NCBI GenBank assembly: GCA_964291275.2
Contig: OZ219799.1
Location: 2,232,001-2,296,000 of the forward strand
Length of the DNA: 64,000 nucleotides
Reading direction: 5' to 3'
Origin: Bin80 sp964291275
GTDB taxonomy: Bacteria > Bacteroidota > Rhodothermia > Rhodothermales > Bin80
In this document: one piece after another, positions 17,814 through 27,352 of the stretch
How positions within the stretch are numbered: position 1 is the first letter of the stretch
How the letters are laid out: every line of letters begins with the position of its first letter
Position numbers and translations under genes: made by a program
Notes under the pieces: generated by a model
Seen by the model: only the letters and a program-made list of their open reading frames with translations
The model's database searches: none
Told to the model about the DNA's origin: nothing

Positions 17814-18512
17814 TTAGCGCTTCCAGGCTGCAAGCACTTGCCGTTTGCCAGGCGGACCAGGCCGGCGAACAACGGAGAATCCACTTGAAGTGAGCGCACG
17901 TCGGACATGCCCGGCTACTGAATAGGTTGCAAGGCAACCGCCATCACGGAGAGCTTTGTACAATTCCCCGAAAAATTCGGGAATCCACAGACTCGGATTA
18001 GCTTTTGGATCGAATGCATCCAGGTATATACTGTTGTAGGCCTGGTTGGGGAAACTGGCTTCAGTTGCTTTACCAATGCACAGTTGGAGTGTGCTGTCGT
18101 GTTCATGTGACAGGTTATAGGTGCCATAGGGCACCTCGCTACTGAAGGTCTTCCGCCATTCTTCTATTGTTGCCGCCAGTGAGGGGGCTCCAATGAGGTC
18201 TCCATAGCCTAACTGAGACAACAATTCGGCACTAGGTATCTGCTTATCCAATGCAGTATAGGTGAGTCGTACACGGTATCTACGAGCGGCTGAGGCAGTT
18301 ATTAGCCAGTTGAGACCAGTGCCAAATCCAATCTCCAAAACGCTTAACTCCTGTTGTGTTTTAAGGAGTTCCTCTGTTCCCGAGCCCTCAAGAAAAACAT
18401 GACGGGCTTCCGTTAAGGCCCCATGCACTGAATGGAAGGATTGCTGGTATTGCCTGCTGTACAAGGTTCGGCTGCCATCCCGCGTGGTGAGAATTTCTAG
18501 GAGATTGTCCAT
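17814..18512 (-). CDS. mnmD: MnmD-type tRNA 5-methylaminomethyl-2-thiouridine methyltransferase
   Basis: 232 residues. The product is the stand-alone methyltransferase corresponding to the N-terminal domain of MnmC: SRQYQQSFHSVHGALTEARHVFLEG at the start, the SAM-binding LSVLEIGFGTGLNW near residue 60, YLDAFDPKANPSLW (DAFxPxxNPxLW signature) and GGCLATYSVAGHVRRALTSSGFSV at the end. It transfers methyl from SAM to 5-aminomethyl-2-thiouridine at the wobble position of tRNA. The oxidase domain of bifunctional MnmC is missing, as is usual for MnmD. It stands alone on the minus strand, convergent with the aconitase X pair. Family assignment is strong. Confidence 0.88.
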   Translation of the reverse strand: MDNLLEILTTRDGSRTLYSRQYQQSFHSVHGALTEARHVFLEGSGTEELLKTQQELSVLEIGFGTGLNWLITASAARRYRVRLTYTALDKQIPSAELLSQLGYGDLIGAPSLAATIEEWRKTFSSEVPYGTYNLSHEHDSTLQLCIGKATEASFPNQAYNSIYLDAFDPKANPSLWIPEFFGELYKALRDGGCLATYSVAGHVRRALTSSGFSVVRRPGPPGKRQVLAAWKR

Positions 18513-18948
18513 GTAAGACTGGATTGGTATTGATGCTAGGCTTTTTACCTGATATAAATTATCGATAAAATGCCACCGTTAGGCACTTGTTGTGGTTAGA
18601 GGGTAAACCAAGGCGGGTGAACATGTGGCATACGAGACAAGCGAGGTTGGGCGTTCGTCAGCTCTACCGGATCATAAATATTCTCTATATCCTCCTGGGG
18701 CCTGCTGTATCGCTTGACATGAACAGATTCCTATTGTCATAGTATTCGCTCGGCGCTGTTTGTAAGCTGTATAGCATGCTTGTAATAGCAACTTTGAGTT
18801 ATCCCGCACCGCAGGATGATGCCTCGTACCGGCATCGCTTAAAGTTCCTATATGCCACAACACGTGTAAGTTGATCCTTGGTGGATGCGGTGGGTGCCTT
18901 CCTCACTGTGTTTGTGCCTGTGGAGCAATCGGTCTGGCCAAGTACCTT
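18513..18948. other. Intergenic region, 436 bp, no gene seen
   Basis: Divergent spacer between mnmD and the MATE exporter. The part near mnmD is AT-rich (TATAAATTATCGATAAAA around 18553-18570) and could hold its promoter. On the other side an in-frame TTG at 18871 would extend the exporter by 26 poorly conserved, Cys-rich residues, which I do not accept. No RNA gene or repeat was recognised. Confidence 0.45.
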
Positions 18949-20403
18949 ATGGAAGAAGTTGATCGACCCCACAGCAAAGTGAGCGCTAGTTCGTCTACAT
19001 CTTCGGGGTGGCAACCCACCGAAAGCTGGTGGAATGTCTTTGTTCATGCCGTGAAGGGAACCGGGGGTGATCCAACCAAGGGGCCGATCCGACGCGCAGT
19101 CATTCTCCTAGCCATTCCAATGGTGCTGGAAATGGTGATGGAGTCGCTTTTCGCAGTCGTTGATATCTATTTCGTTTCGAAGCTCGGAGACTCGGCAATG
19201 GCAGGGGTTGCACTTACTGAATCGGTGCTGTCATTAATCTATACAATAGCGCTGGGTTTCAGTATCGGGGTTACGGCCGTGGTAGCACGCCGGATCGGCG
19301 AGGACGATCCAGAAGGGGCCGCCCGTGCGACGGGTCAAGCGATCCTGTTGGGGCTACTATTGGCCATCGGATTTGCAATTCCAGGTGTTATTTACGCGCC
19401 AGAAATCCTAGGGATTATGGGGGCGGATGAGGCCACCATCGCCATTGGGCTTCCTTACACTCAGGTAATGCTCGGAGGTAATCTGGTTATTTTATTGCTT
19501 TTTCTGCAGAACGCTGCTTTTCGCGGGGCGGGCGATGCAGCGATTGCAATGCGCGTACTCTGGATAGCCAACGGGCTCAATATCATTCTTGATCCGCTGC
19601 TCATTTTTGGGATCGGGCCTTTTCCAGAGATGGGCGTGCAGGGAGCGGCGATTGCAACTACTATTGGTCGGGGAACGGCTGTTCTTGTCCAAGTCTACAT
19701 GCTGTTTCGCCGCAGCGAAAAAATACGGATCCACCTTACACATTTGCGGGTCCAACTCGGGGTTATGGTCCGATTAGTGCGCCTCTCGGCTACCGGCATG
19801 CTACAGATATTCATCGCTTCAGCAAGTTGGATCGGACTGATTCGGGTCACGGCAATTTCAGGACCTGAAGCGCTGGCTGGCTACGTTATTGCGATTCGGA
19901 TCATACTTTTTGCAATACTGCCTGCCTGGGGACTCTCTAACGCAGCAGCTACCATGGTGGGGCAGAACCTGGGTGCGGGAGACCCTGCACGTGCTGAACG
20001 CTCTGCGTGGATCGCCTGCAAAATCAATTTCATCTTCCTGGGAGTGATCAGTGTGTTCTTCATAGCCTTTGCGCCTACGATCGTCGGCTTATTCGGAGGA
20101 ACCAGTGCTACGTCAGAAGTGGCAATTACAGGATTGCGGATCGTGTCAATTGGCTTTGTATTCTATGGTTACGGAATGGTCTTGACTGCCGCGTTCAACG
20201 GCGCGGGTGCTGTATGGACGCCGACTATTCTGAACTTCTTCTGCTTTTGGGCCTGGGAGATTCCGCTGGCGTGGGGGCTCTCAGTCTTGGGTGGGCTGGG
20301 GCCAACGGGAGTCTTTATTGCCATGACCGTATCGTTCTCTACACTGGCGGTCGTGAGCGTGGTATTGTTCAGGCGGGGTTCGTGGAAGCTGGCCACAGTA
20401 TAG
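18949..20403 (+). CDS. MATE-family multidrug/sodium efflux transporter
   Basis: 484 residues from ATG 18949. The N-terminal ~50 residues are hydrophilic (Ser-rich, WQPTESWWNVFVHAV). About twelve membrane segments follow, with MATE landmarks: LAIPMVLEMVMESLFAVVDIYFVSKLG in the first segment, AAFRGAGDAAIAMRV, GPEALAGYVIAIRI, GLSNAAATMVGQNLGAGDPARAERSAW, and the second-half equivalent FNGAGAVWTPTILNF. Such proteins export cationic or amphipathic compounds using sodium or proton gradients. There is no adjacent regulator. The family is secure; the substrate is unknown. Confidence 0.88.
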   Translation: MEEVDRPHSKVSASSSTSSGWQPTESWWNVFVHAVKGTGGDPTKGPIRRAVILLAIPMVLEMVMESLFAVVDIYFVSKLGDSAMAGVALTESVLSLIYTIALGFSIGVTAVVARRIGEDDPEGAARATGQAILLGLLLAIGFAIPGVIYAPEILGIMGADEATIAIGLPYTQVMLGGNLVILLLFLQNAAFRGAGDAAIAMRVLWIANGLNIILDPLLIFGIGPFPEMGVQGAAIATTIGRGTAVLVQVYMLFRRSEKIRIHLTHLRVQLGVMVRLVRLSATGMLQIFIASASWIGLIRVTAISGPEALAGYVIAIRIILFAILPAWGLSNAAATMVGQNLGAGDPARAERSAWIACKINFIFLGVISVFFIAFAPTIVGLFGGTSATSEVAITGLRIVSIGFVFYGYGMVLTAAFNGAGAVWTPTILNFFCFWAWEIPLAWGLSVLGGLGPTGVFIAMTVSFSTLAVVSVVLFRRGSWKLATV

Positions 20404-21169
20404 GACTGTGATCTAACGCCGTCGCGTTTGTCCGTGGTATAAATGCCAGATTTGATATGGTGTATTCACGGACTGTCTAAATGCTCAAAATTCAAGGCGT
20501 GCTTCTCGGATGGTTCACAGTAGCATCAACACCAGCCCGATGTAAGGATACCGCTTCTATTTTTGATCTCAATGCTGACAGGTTCAGATAGACAGCGGTC
20601 GGCCTGGGGTCGTGAAACTGTGCGAATGGCACGAAATCAGTAGTGTCGGTGTTTTGTTTCGGTCATAAAGATATTATGGGGCATCATGTACATGAACCCC
20701 CATGTTATGCAGCTACTCACATATCCATTTTATGGTCAACGAGGTGCCCAAAGCCTCTCGCCAGACCGATGCCCTAATTCTGGAGGCCATTGTATTTGCG
20801 GCCAGATGCGGGCCGCAGGCATGGATGCTTTTGGTATCACAATCGGGTTTACGTTGATTGGGGACTCACATATATGATGTCCCATTAGTCCCATTATTGT
20901 CTAGACTATGATTTCGATGTCAGGACTCATGTCGTATACGAAACAGAGTTTGCCCTCTTATTCGGTGGGGCTCTGGTATTAATGTTCACATGTCAATTGA
21001 AAATGAAGGAATGGGAGAATGTATCAGGTTCAAGATTCAACGGTTACAGCTTGGCATATGGAAATCGTTCAAGATTGTGAGTCCAACGACCCGTACTTTG
21101 GTGTATCTGTCGATGGCATTTGCTGTGACGGCGAGATGGAGTTATGTCCTACTATCTGTACGTAGAACC
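20404..21169. other. Intergenic region, 766 bp, no confident gene
   Basis: A long spacer between the MATE exporter and the broken propeller gene. It contains only short frames; one of 42 codons starting at ATG 20732 (MVNEVPKASRQTDALILEAI...) has coding-like composition but matches nothing I know and may be a remnant. A frame open from 20990 merges with the propeller gene but lacks similarity to its intact paralogue before 21170. The low gene content beside three transposition events suggests decayed sequence. Confidence 0.45.
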
Positions 21170-21981
21170 ATGGTTTATGATTACATGCTCGTGCGTGTGT
21201 TCGTGGTACTGGCGTGTTTGTCGGCCAGTATGCTGGGTTTGACTGGATGCTCTACGGAGGACGGGGTGTTACAGGAAAAGTCTCTTGTCGCAACCAGCTT
21301 TGTCGAAGCCGTAGAGGGGGATCGATTTATGGCGCATGTTTTTGCCATGCAAAAATCCGGGGATGTGCTGTATCTAAGCGGACAGGGTTATGGTCATATT
21401 TTTGCCTTGGATGATGATTTAAGAGTCCTCCGGACATTTGGCCGCAGTGGAGAGGGACCAGGAGAATTTTCTGAAGCGCCGCATAATTTGTATGCTGAGG
21501 GTAATAGGGTTTTCGGTTTGGAAGCCGGCTCTAATAACGCCCACGTATTTTCGCTCGAGGGGGATTACCTAAGATCTTTTTCAGTTGATCCAAGAGCGGT
21601 GGCCTTGGAACAGGGGATATCGGTAAATAATCAGGGTGATGTATACATTGCCAGCGCATTTCCGATGGAGCCATCTTCAATAACAAAATCAGACTCTTCG
21701 GGTACGGTCGTCAAGACTTTTGGGGAGTTACTTACGACGTCGTACCCCGAGATGTTGAATCGTAGACTGAGCGGGCGGCGCATCACCGTGATCAACAATA
21801 AATATTTACTGGCAGTGGGCTTATGTGTACCAGTTATTGAAAAATATTCGCTTGACGGTGAATTAATTCAATCTTCGGATTTATCTGACACGCCCTATTT
21901 TCGGGAACGGCTTGACTACGCAGAGGATCTTTACTCACAAGCAAACGGTGGGCAGGCAGGCTTCGTGTCTGTTATTAGTTA

Positions 21982-23891
21982 GTGCTTGTCAGAGAATAGG
22001 TCATTTTTGCGATTCTTGCTATACTCATAACAATCTGGGCCCATAATTGTGGCGTCGTTGGTGGAGTTTCGGGGGAATCAGGTGCCTTTCGGCTTGCTGA
22101 ATGGTCACTGGAAGACATTTTTTGCTCTCCGATGCAGCTGGGACGCGACCATGCGTGCCAACCCGACGTATGTCTGCCTTTCCGCTTATGGCGGAGCCTG
22201 TCCAAATTCCTTCGGTAGGATCACAGCGGCGCTACGCCGCTCGTTTTCGGGCCCGATGCCAGCGCTTGAGCCGCTCCTCTTTCCGCTTCAACTGCAAGCC
22301 AAGACGATGCACGTTGGCCGCGACCACAGAGAGCGCTACCGTGCGACCAAACCCCTCCTTACCATGCGTACGCACCAAGTCCAGTCCGCGCTGGTTCAAA
22401 TTGTTGATCGCGGATTCTACCGCCGGATGCTGACGACGACCCTCCACAAAGTCCGGAGCGGATGCGCGCTCCTTGTCCGCATGACTTAAACGACCCCGCT
22501 TCGGCATAATCACCAGTTCCAGAATTTGCTCCAATGCGCGCCGGTTGTGTTCCGATGAATACCCCGTATCCATGCTGCACGAAGTCAGGGACGGGTACAG
22601 TGTCTTGGCCTCCCGTAAAAAATCCACGATCATTGACGAATCGCCCCCCTCGTAGAGCACCTGGTAGTAAAGAATGTACCGATGCTGGTCCTCCAAGACG
22701 CAGACCGGGAGGCCCAACTCCGCCTGTACCCCCGCCTTACCTTTGCTGATCCAACGCGTATGCGGCTCGTGAACCGAGAAAATCTTCTCCGAATGCGGAA
22801 TCTTTTCGCCCCTGAGCAACCGCCGATCCACCTGATCGATCAGTTTCAAGCTGCATTCCAGGTAATGTAGCCCCTTATCACTGCAATCTGCCCCCAACCT
22901 CCGCTGCGAAGCCAACGCCTTCTTCATCAGCTTTCTGCAGTGGCACAGGTATTTGCGCACCCGATCACGACGACGCCAGCCCCGTGACCTGCGTACCCCT
23001 TGAAACAAACGATCAAGCCGCTTTTCCCAATCCGACGCCTTGCGCCAGCCCGGCAGGCCGTGCGAACGGCTCATACGTGCCGACTCCCGAAGCAAACAAC
23101 CCACCGCATCCCTTAGCAGATTCACATCCGTAGGCCAATGAACATGCGTCTTCGTCACCGCTGAATCTACCCTGCAACGTAACCCTTCCTCCTGGGCCTT
23201 CTTCGTAAGTTCTGCGTGCCCATGTTCCACCACAACCTTGTTGATCTTGCCCAGTAACTCCTCCGATAACAAACTCACATTGTCCAGAATCGTCTGTACA
23301 TGGTATTCCGGTTCCGATCCCTCGCGCCAACCACCATGCCCAAGCATCTGGCGCAGGAGCTTGTCGTTGTTCGCCATATGCGTCAGTCGATCATAATCGC
23401 AATTCAGGGCCTGCTTCAGCATCCCCAGAACGAAAATCCTCCACAGATCCATCCCCCGGCGCCCCAATTTGTGACTGACTCCCGAAGCCACACCCCCTTC
23501 CAAAAGCTCGAAAATCTTCGCTCGCGTCTTTGCATTCTTGTATATCGAACGCAAACCACGCAATACCGCCGGAATGTCATCCCGGCTTCGGGGGGCAAGC
23601 TCAATCTCTTCAATCGGAACCTGCCCAAACGCGCGTTGGGCTTCCATTACTACACGCATGGCAACAAAGGGGCGAATGTACACGCTTAAACGCCCAAATC
23701 AGACCTCTTACCCCAAAATTGCCGCCAGATTCGCAAATTCATTCATCCTCCCGCTCAGACGACGCCTATGCGATCAGAGCCCCAAATACACGCTAAATCC
23801 TGACCAAATCCACCCAAAATGATCAAATCTGCCCCCAAATACCCGGATTCATCGTATAATCCCACGACCAAAATCATTTTCTGGCAAGCAC
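21982..23891 (-). mobile_element. 1910-bp insertion sequence (ISNCY/ISDol1-like) with 6-bp target duplication
   Basis: Terminal inverted repeats are imperfect: left GTGCTTGTCAGAGAAT, right (reverse complement) GTGCTTGCCAGAAAAT, 14 of 16 identical. The element is flanked by TAGTTA at 21976-21981 and again at 23892-23897; the intact paralogue has TAATTA at the same place with no insertion, so the target duplication is confirmed by comparison. One transposase gene (minus strand) fills most of it. Length, 6-bp duplication and protein type fit the ISDol1-like group formerly in ISNCY; that group name is recalled, not searched. It looks complete and recent. Confidence 0.93.
22232..23683 (-). CDS. 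Transposase of the 1910-bp IS (ISNCY-like DDE enzyme)
   Basis: 483 residues, intact. The N-terminal half has a helical region (RMGMDLWRIFVLGMLKQALN-type segment) and RCRVDSAVTKTHVHWPTDVNLLRDAV, where Asp in RVDSAV is the likely first catalytic acid. Later CSMDTGYSSEHNRRALEQI supplies the second Asp and HPAVESAINNLNQRGLDLVRTHGKEGFGRTVALSVVAANVHRLG the Glu and C-terminal helix, the pattern of ISNCY-type DDE transposases. The Lys/Arg-rich C-terminus (KRKEERLKRWHRARKRAA) probably contacts DNA. An internal ATG nine codons in is an alternative start. The gene runs opposite to the gene it interrupts. Confidence 0.88.
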   Translation of the reverse strand: MYIRPFVAMRVVMEAQRAFGQVPIEEIELAPRSRDDIPAVLRGLRSIYKNAKTRAKIFELLEGGVASGVSHKLGRRGMDLWRIFVLGMLKQALNCDYDRLTHMANNDKLLRQMLGHGGWREGSEPEYHVQTILDNVSLLSEELLGKINKVVVEHGHAELTKKAQEEGLRCRVDSAVTKTHVHWPTDVNLLRDAVGCLLRESARMSRSHGLPGWRKASDWEKRLDRLFQGVRRSRGWRRRDRVRKYLCHCRKLMKKALASQRRLGADCSDKGLHYLECSLKLIDQVDRRLLRGEKIPHSEKIFSVHEPHTRWISKGKAGVQAELGLPVCVLEDQHRYILYYQVLYEGGDSSMIVDFLREAKTLYPSLTSCSMDTGYSSEHNRRALEQILELVIMPKRGRLSHADKERASAPDFVEGRRQHPAVESAINNLNQRGLDLVRTHGKEGFGRTVALSVVAANVHRLGLQLKRKEERLKRWHRARKRAA

Positions 23892-24358
23892 TAGTTATAT
23901 GGCCACACTCAACTCCAGGCTTTATCTACTGCCAGTTGAAGGCTATCCTGAAGTTGGCACGAAGGTGAATAGACTTTTGGAGATAGACTTGGAATCGCTG
24001 AATATTTTGAACGCGTATACTTTACTGGATCATCAGGAGGAGCCGCTGAGGTGGGTGGAGGCATTTGAATTTGTTTCGGAGGATGAATTGTTAGTTTTTC
24101 ACTACACTGACGGTGCGTTTTATCGGTACAAAGACATAGATTTGATTCAGTAGTGGTTATGAGCAGAGCACAAGACAGGCTACACATCCTGTTGTTATCA
24201 ATATTCTTATGAGCCAGTTGCAAAACTCTCAAATCGGGGGATTTTTTGGAATTTTGAGGTCACGGTTTCTGGTTGGTGTCTCTGGGTAGAGGAGGCGATT
24301 TTGATTGGGATTTGTATCCGCCCCGAGCATAGAAACATCCCTCGATAGGGCTAAAAAA

Positions 24359-24426
24359 GGGACCGGAGTCCCCCGGATTTCGTATCAATTAGTGTCGACA
24401 ATTTTCCACGAAAACCGGAGTCTCCC
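24359..24426 (+). repeat. Duplicated ACCGGAGTC motif in the IS leader, with small hairpin
   Basis: ACCGGAGTC occurs at 24362-24370 and again at 24414-24422, each followed by a C-rich run, 52 bp apart. The first lies in a GGGAC-CGGA-GTCCC hairpin. In the second, GGAG sits 6 bp before the transposase ATG and serves as its ribosome-binding site. The same arrangement is present, inverted, in copy 2 just above 38851. It may bind transposase or modulate translation; this is inference from the repeat alone. Confidence 0.5.
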
Positions 24427-25557
24427 ATGTCCCTTAGGAAGAAAATACGAGGTTTTTATATTGCCTGCCAACGGGAATTGTTTCCTTGGGTGGAGGAGGA
24501 ATTTGGTTCGTTGCCCAAACGGTACCAGAAGTTGTTGTTGGTATTCGAGATGGTGTGTGTGGAGGATTTTCTGCCCCGCACCTCGTTCCGCACGCCGGGG
24601 CGCCCGCTGGCATCTCGGGTTTCGCTTGCACGGTCGTTTCTGGCCAAGATGGTCTTGAATATTCCGACGACTGCCGGATTGCGAGAGCGCCTACTTTCGG
24701 ACCCATTGCTTCGGTCGATGTGTGGTTGGTCGCGGCAGCGGGATGTGCCCAGTGCGTCCACATTTTCCCGTGCGTTCAAGGAGTTTGCGGAGTCCGAGTT
24801 ACCGACACGGATCCACGAAGTCTTGATTCAGGAGAGCTACGCGGATTCGTTGGTGGGCCATATTTCGCGGGATTCGACGGCGATTGAGGCAAGAGAGAAG
24901 CCGGTGCCGAAGAAAAAGGCGCCGGAACCGGTGAAACGCAAGCGTGGGCGTCCACGGAAGGGGGAGGAACGTCCAAAGGTCCCCACGCGTTTGGAGCGCC
25001 AGCGTACCATGAACAAAGCGGAGATGTTGGCGGATTTGCCCAAGGCGTGCACGGTGGGGAGCAAGCGAAATGCGAAAGGGCATACGCAATCCTGGACGGG
25101 ATATAAGCTACATATAGATGCAGCAGACGGCGGGATTCCGATCAGCTGTATGCTATCTTCCGCGTCCCTGCACGATAGCCAAGCGGCCATTCCATTGGCG
25201 ACCATGACGGGTGAGCGGGTGGACAACTGCTATGATCTCATGGATAGTGCGTATGACGCGAAGGAGATTCACGCACACAGTACGGCAGCGGGACATGTGC
25301 CGATCATTGACACGAATCCGCGTAATCGAAAGGCGGCGCACCGCCGTGAGCAGAAGGCACAGCGCAGTGCCGGGTTTATTCCACCTGAGCGGGCGCGCTA
25401 CAAGGAACGTTCGACCGTGGAGCGGGTCTTTGGACGACTCAAAGATGAGTTTGGTGGACGCCATGTACGGGTGCGTGGGCACAGCAAAGTGATGTGTCAC
25501 CTGATGTTTGGAATTGTTGTGCTCACGGTGGATCAACTGCTGCGGATGGTCCACTAA
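24427..25557 (+). CDS. DDE transposase of the 1603-bp IS, copy 1
   Basis: 376 residues, intact, with GGAG 6 bp before ATG. Order: N-terminal helical DNA-binding part (VLNIPTTAGLRERLLSDPLLRSMCGW, SASTFSRAFKEFAE), catalytic Asp in SRDSTAIEA near residue 140, a basic linker (KKKAPEPVKRKRGRPRKG) that resembles an AT-hook, GYKLHIDAADGGIPISCMLSSASLHDSQ, second Asp in LMDSAYDA, and Glu in ERSTVERVFGRLKDEFGG. This is the DDE layout of IS4/IS5-superfamily enzymes; I cannot name the family more precisely. Copy 2 encodes the same protein. Confidence 0.93.
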   Translation: MSLRKKIRGFYIACQRELFPWVEEEFGSLPKRYQKLLLVFEMVCVEDFLPRTSFRTPGRPLASRVSLARSFLAKMVLNIPTTAGLRERLLSDPLLRSMCGWSRQRDVPSASTFSRAFKEFAESELPTRIHEVLIQESYADSLVGHISRDSTAIEAREKPVPKKKAPEPVKRKRGRPRKGEERPKVPTRLERQRTMNKAEMLADLPKACTVGSKRNAKGHTQSWTGYKLHIDAADGGIPISCMLSSASLHDSQAAIPLATMTGERVDNCYDLMDSAYDAKEIHAHSTAAGHVPIIDTNPRNRKAAHRREQKAQRSAGFIPPERARYKERSTVERVFGRLKDEFGGRHVRVRGHSKVMCHLMFGIVVLTVDQLLRMVH

Positions 25558-26004
25558 ACCGGATCGTCGAGTGGTCGCGTACAGAATTGGGGGGTTCTGG
25601 AATACAGAAGCCGTGGGATCGATGCGTAGAGTCCGCACGGATCGTGGACAAAATTCTCCAAGTTAACACCTCGTTGAAGGCCAATCACCCACAGCTTCGA
25701 AGAAAGCGGTGAACACAGGCCAATCATTCACGTATTCCAAGAAAATCAGACCCATTTATGTCCCGAATTGGCCGGTTCACCAGTTGCAGCAAAATGGGTT
25801 TTGCAATTAGCTCTTATGTGCCTGCATTTTATTTATTGTTTTTGGGTTGATTGGCGAGAGAAGTATTGACGCGGGGCAAGACAAAATGAGTGAGGTAGGG
25901 GTTAGACGAATGAATCTGGTTGTGGAGTCGTTAGCGGGCGGGCCAGTTTACTCCGAGTTGACTGTCGAACCCAATTGTGCTTGGAGTAGCAATGGAGCTT
26001 TAAT

Positions 26005-27202
26005 TGTCCTATACACAGATGAGTAAAACCATGGTTTATGATTACATGCTAGTGCGTGTGTTCGTTGTACTGGCATGTCTATCGTCGAGTATGCTGGGTT
26101 TGACTGGATGCTCTACGGAGGATGGGGTGTCACAGGAAAAGTCTCTTATCGCAACCGGCCTTGTGGAAGCCATAGAGGGGGATCAGTTTATGGAGACTGT
26201 TCGGGCCATGCATAAATCCGGAGACATCCTGTATCTCAGTGGAAAGGGTTACAATCATATTTTTGCTTTGGATGATGATCTAAGAGTCATCCGGACAATT
26301 GGCCGCAGCGGTGAGGGACCAGGAGAATTTAATCTAGCTCCGGGTTTTATTTACGTTGGAGGTAATAGGGTTTACGCCTACCAACACAGAAGCATACACG
26401 TATTTTCGCTCGAAGGGGACTATTTAAGATCTTTTTCAGCAGGTCTGAGAGGTGGTCCTTCGTCCCAGGGGATTTCGGTAAACAATCAGGGCGATGTATA
26501 CATTGCCAGTGTACTTCTGCAGGATCCATACTATTCAATAACAAAATTTGATTCTTCGGGTACGGTTATTAAGACTTTTGGAGAATTACTTACGACATCG
26601 TACTCCGAGAATTTGAATCGTAGACTGAGCGAACGGCGCATCACCTTGATCAACAATGAATATTTACTGGCAGTGGGCGAACTGAGACCAGTTATTGAAA
26701 AATATTCGCTTGACGGTGAATTAATTCAATCTTCGGATTTATCTGACACGCCCTATTTTCGGGAACGGCTTGACTATGCAGAGGATCGTTACTCACAAGC
26801 AAACGGTGGTCCGATAGGCGTCGCGATTGTTATTAATTATATGGCCACACTCAACGCTAGGCTTTATCTATTACTAATTGAAGGCTATCCTGAAGTTGGC
26901 ACGAATGTGAATAGACTTTTGGAGATAGACTTGGAATCGCTCAATATTTTGGATGCGTATACTTTGCTGGATAATCAGGGGGGTACGCTGAAATGGGTGG
27001 ATGCATTTGAATTTGTTTCGGAGGATGAATTGTTAGTTTTTCATTACTCTGACGGTGTGTTTTATCGGTACAAAGACATAGATCTAATTCAGTAGTGGTT
27101 ATGAGCAGAGCGCGAGATAAGCTACACATCCTGTAGTATCAATATTCTTATGTGCCTGCATTTTTCTTGTTTTCGGATTGGTTGGTGAGAGAAATATTGG
27201 TC
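26005..27202. repeat. Downstream unit of a tandem gene duplication (pair of the split propeller locus)
   Basis: From about 26005 to 27202 the sequence parallels the locus at 21145-24210 plus 25818-25870. Identity covers the coding region (for example CTCAGTTTTCGGGAACGG-type runs), the 3' flank TAGTGGTTATGAGCAGAGC, and continues past the second IS insertion site through ATTCTTATGTGCCTGCATTT and GAGAGAA(G/A)TATTG. The copies differ at many codons, so the duplication is older than the IS insertions, which are in only one copy. It provides the empty-site control for both insertions. Confidence 0.88.
26031..27095 (+). CDS. 6-bladed beta-propeller lipoprotein, intact paralogue
   Basis: 354 residues from ATG 26031 (MVYDYMLVRV), the start shared with the disrupted copy; in-frame TTG 26004 and ATG 26019 lie further upstream. 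The signal ends in LGLTGC, a lipobox, so it is probably membrane-anchored. Propeller blades are indicated by YNHIFALDDDLRVIRTIGRSGEGPGEF, HVFSLEGDYLRSFSAG, SITKFDSSGTVIKTFGELL and EKYSLDGELIQSSDLSD, with repeated F/Y-S-L-D/E-G turns. Family members are uncharacterised envelope proteins of Bacteroidota. No enzyme motif is present. It ends 250 bp before the DtxR regulator. Confidence 0.82.
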   Translation: MVYDYMLVRVFVVLACLSSSMLGLTGCSTEDGVSQEKSLIATGLVEAIEGDQFMETVRAMHKSGDILYLSGKGYNHIFALDDDLRVIRTIGRSGEGPGEFNLAPGFIYVGGNRVYAYQHRSIHVFSLEGDYLRSFSAGLRGGPSSQGISVNNQGDVYIASVLLQDPYYSITKFDSSGTVIKTFGELLTTSYSENLNRRLSERRITLINNEYLLAVGELRPVIEKYSLDGELIQSSDLSDTPYFRERLDYAEDRYSQANGGPIGVAIVINYMATLNARLYLLLIEGYPEVGTNVNRLLEIDLESLNILDAYTLLDNQGGTLKWVDAFEFVSEDELLVFHYSDGVFYRYKDIDLIQ

Positions 27203-27352
27203 TCTGCGTCTTTATTTAGTGGAGATCGAATACTGATTCCTACAGTCATGCCCCTTGCAAGCCTCGTGGACTGACGATCGCTGGAATTTTGCAGGGGACT
27301 CAGTTATATAATTCTATACTTTTCATCTTCACGTTACCGTCACATTACGTTT

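Larger units (their letters stand above)
21170..24153 (+). pseudogene. 6-bladed beta-propeller lipoprotein gene split by an insertion sequence
   Basis: The 5' part (21170-21981) encodes a lipoprotein signal ending LTGC and propeller repeats with HIFALDDDLRVLRTFGRSGEGPGEF; it stops at a TAG created where the IS begins. The 3' part resumes at 23898 with YMATLNSRLYLLPVEGYPEVG and ends at 24153 (KDIDLIQ). Comparison with the intact paralogue at 26031-27095 shows that the two pieces form one continuous frame once the IS and one TAGTTA copy are removed. Propellers with GEGPGEF motifs are common in Bacteroidota and usually of unknown function at the cell envelope. The 5' fragment could still make a truncated lipoprotein. 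The disruption is directly visible. Confidence 0.93.
24211..25813 (+). mobile_element. 1603-bp insertion sequence, copy 1 (IS4/IS5-superfamily DDE type)
   Basis: Ends are inverted repeats: left GAGCCAGTTGCAAAACTC, right (reverse complement) GAGCTAATTGCAAAACCC. It is flanked by TTAT at 24207-24210 and 25814-25817. The empty site survives downstream of the intact propeller paralogue, which reads ATATTCTTATGTGCCTGC with a single TTAT, so both boundaries and the 4-bp duplication are supported. It carries one transposase gene on the plus strand. A second copy of the same length, inverted, lies at 37465-39067 and differs at only a few bases. The element appears complete and active or recently so. 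Confidence 0.95.

Noticed and set aside
20686..20877. 63-codon frame in the long gap before the propeller genes
   Set aside because: Unconvincing composition, no recognised family, overlaps a competing short frame.
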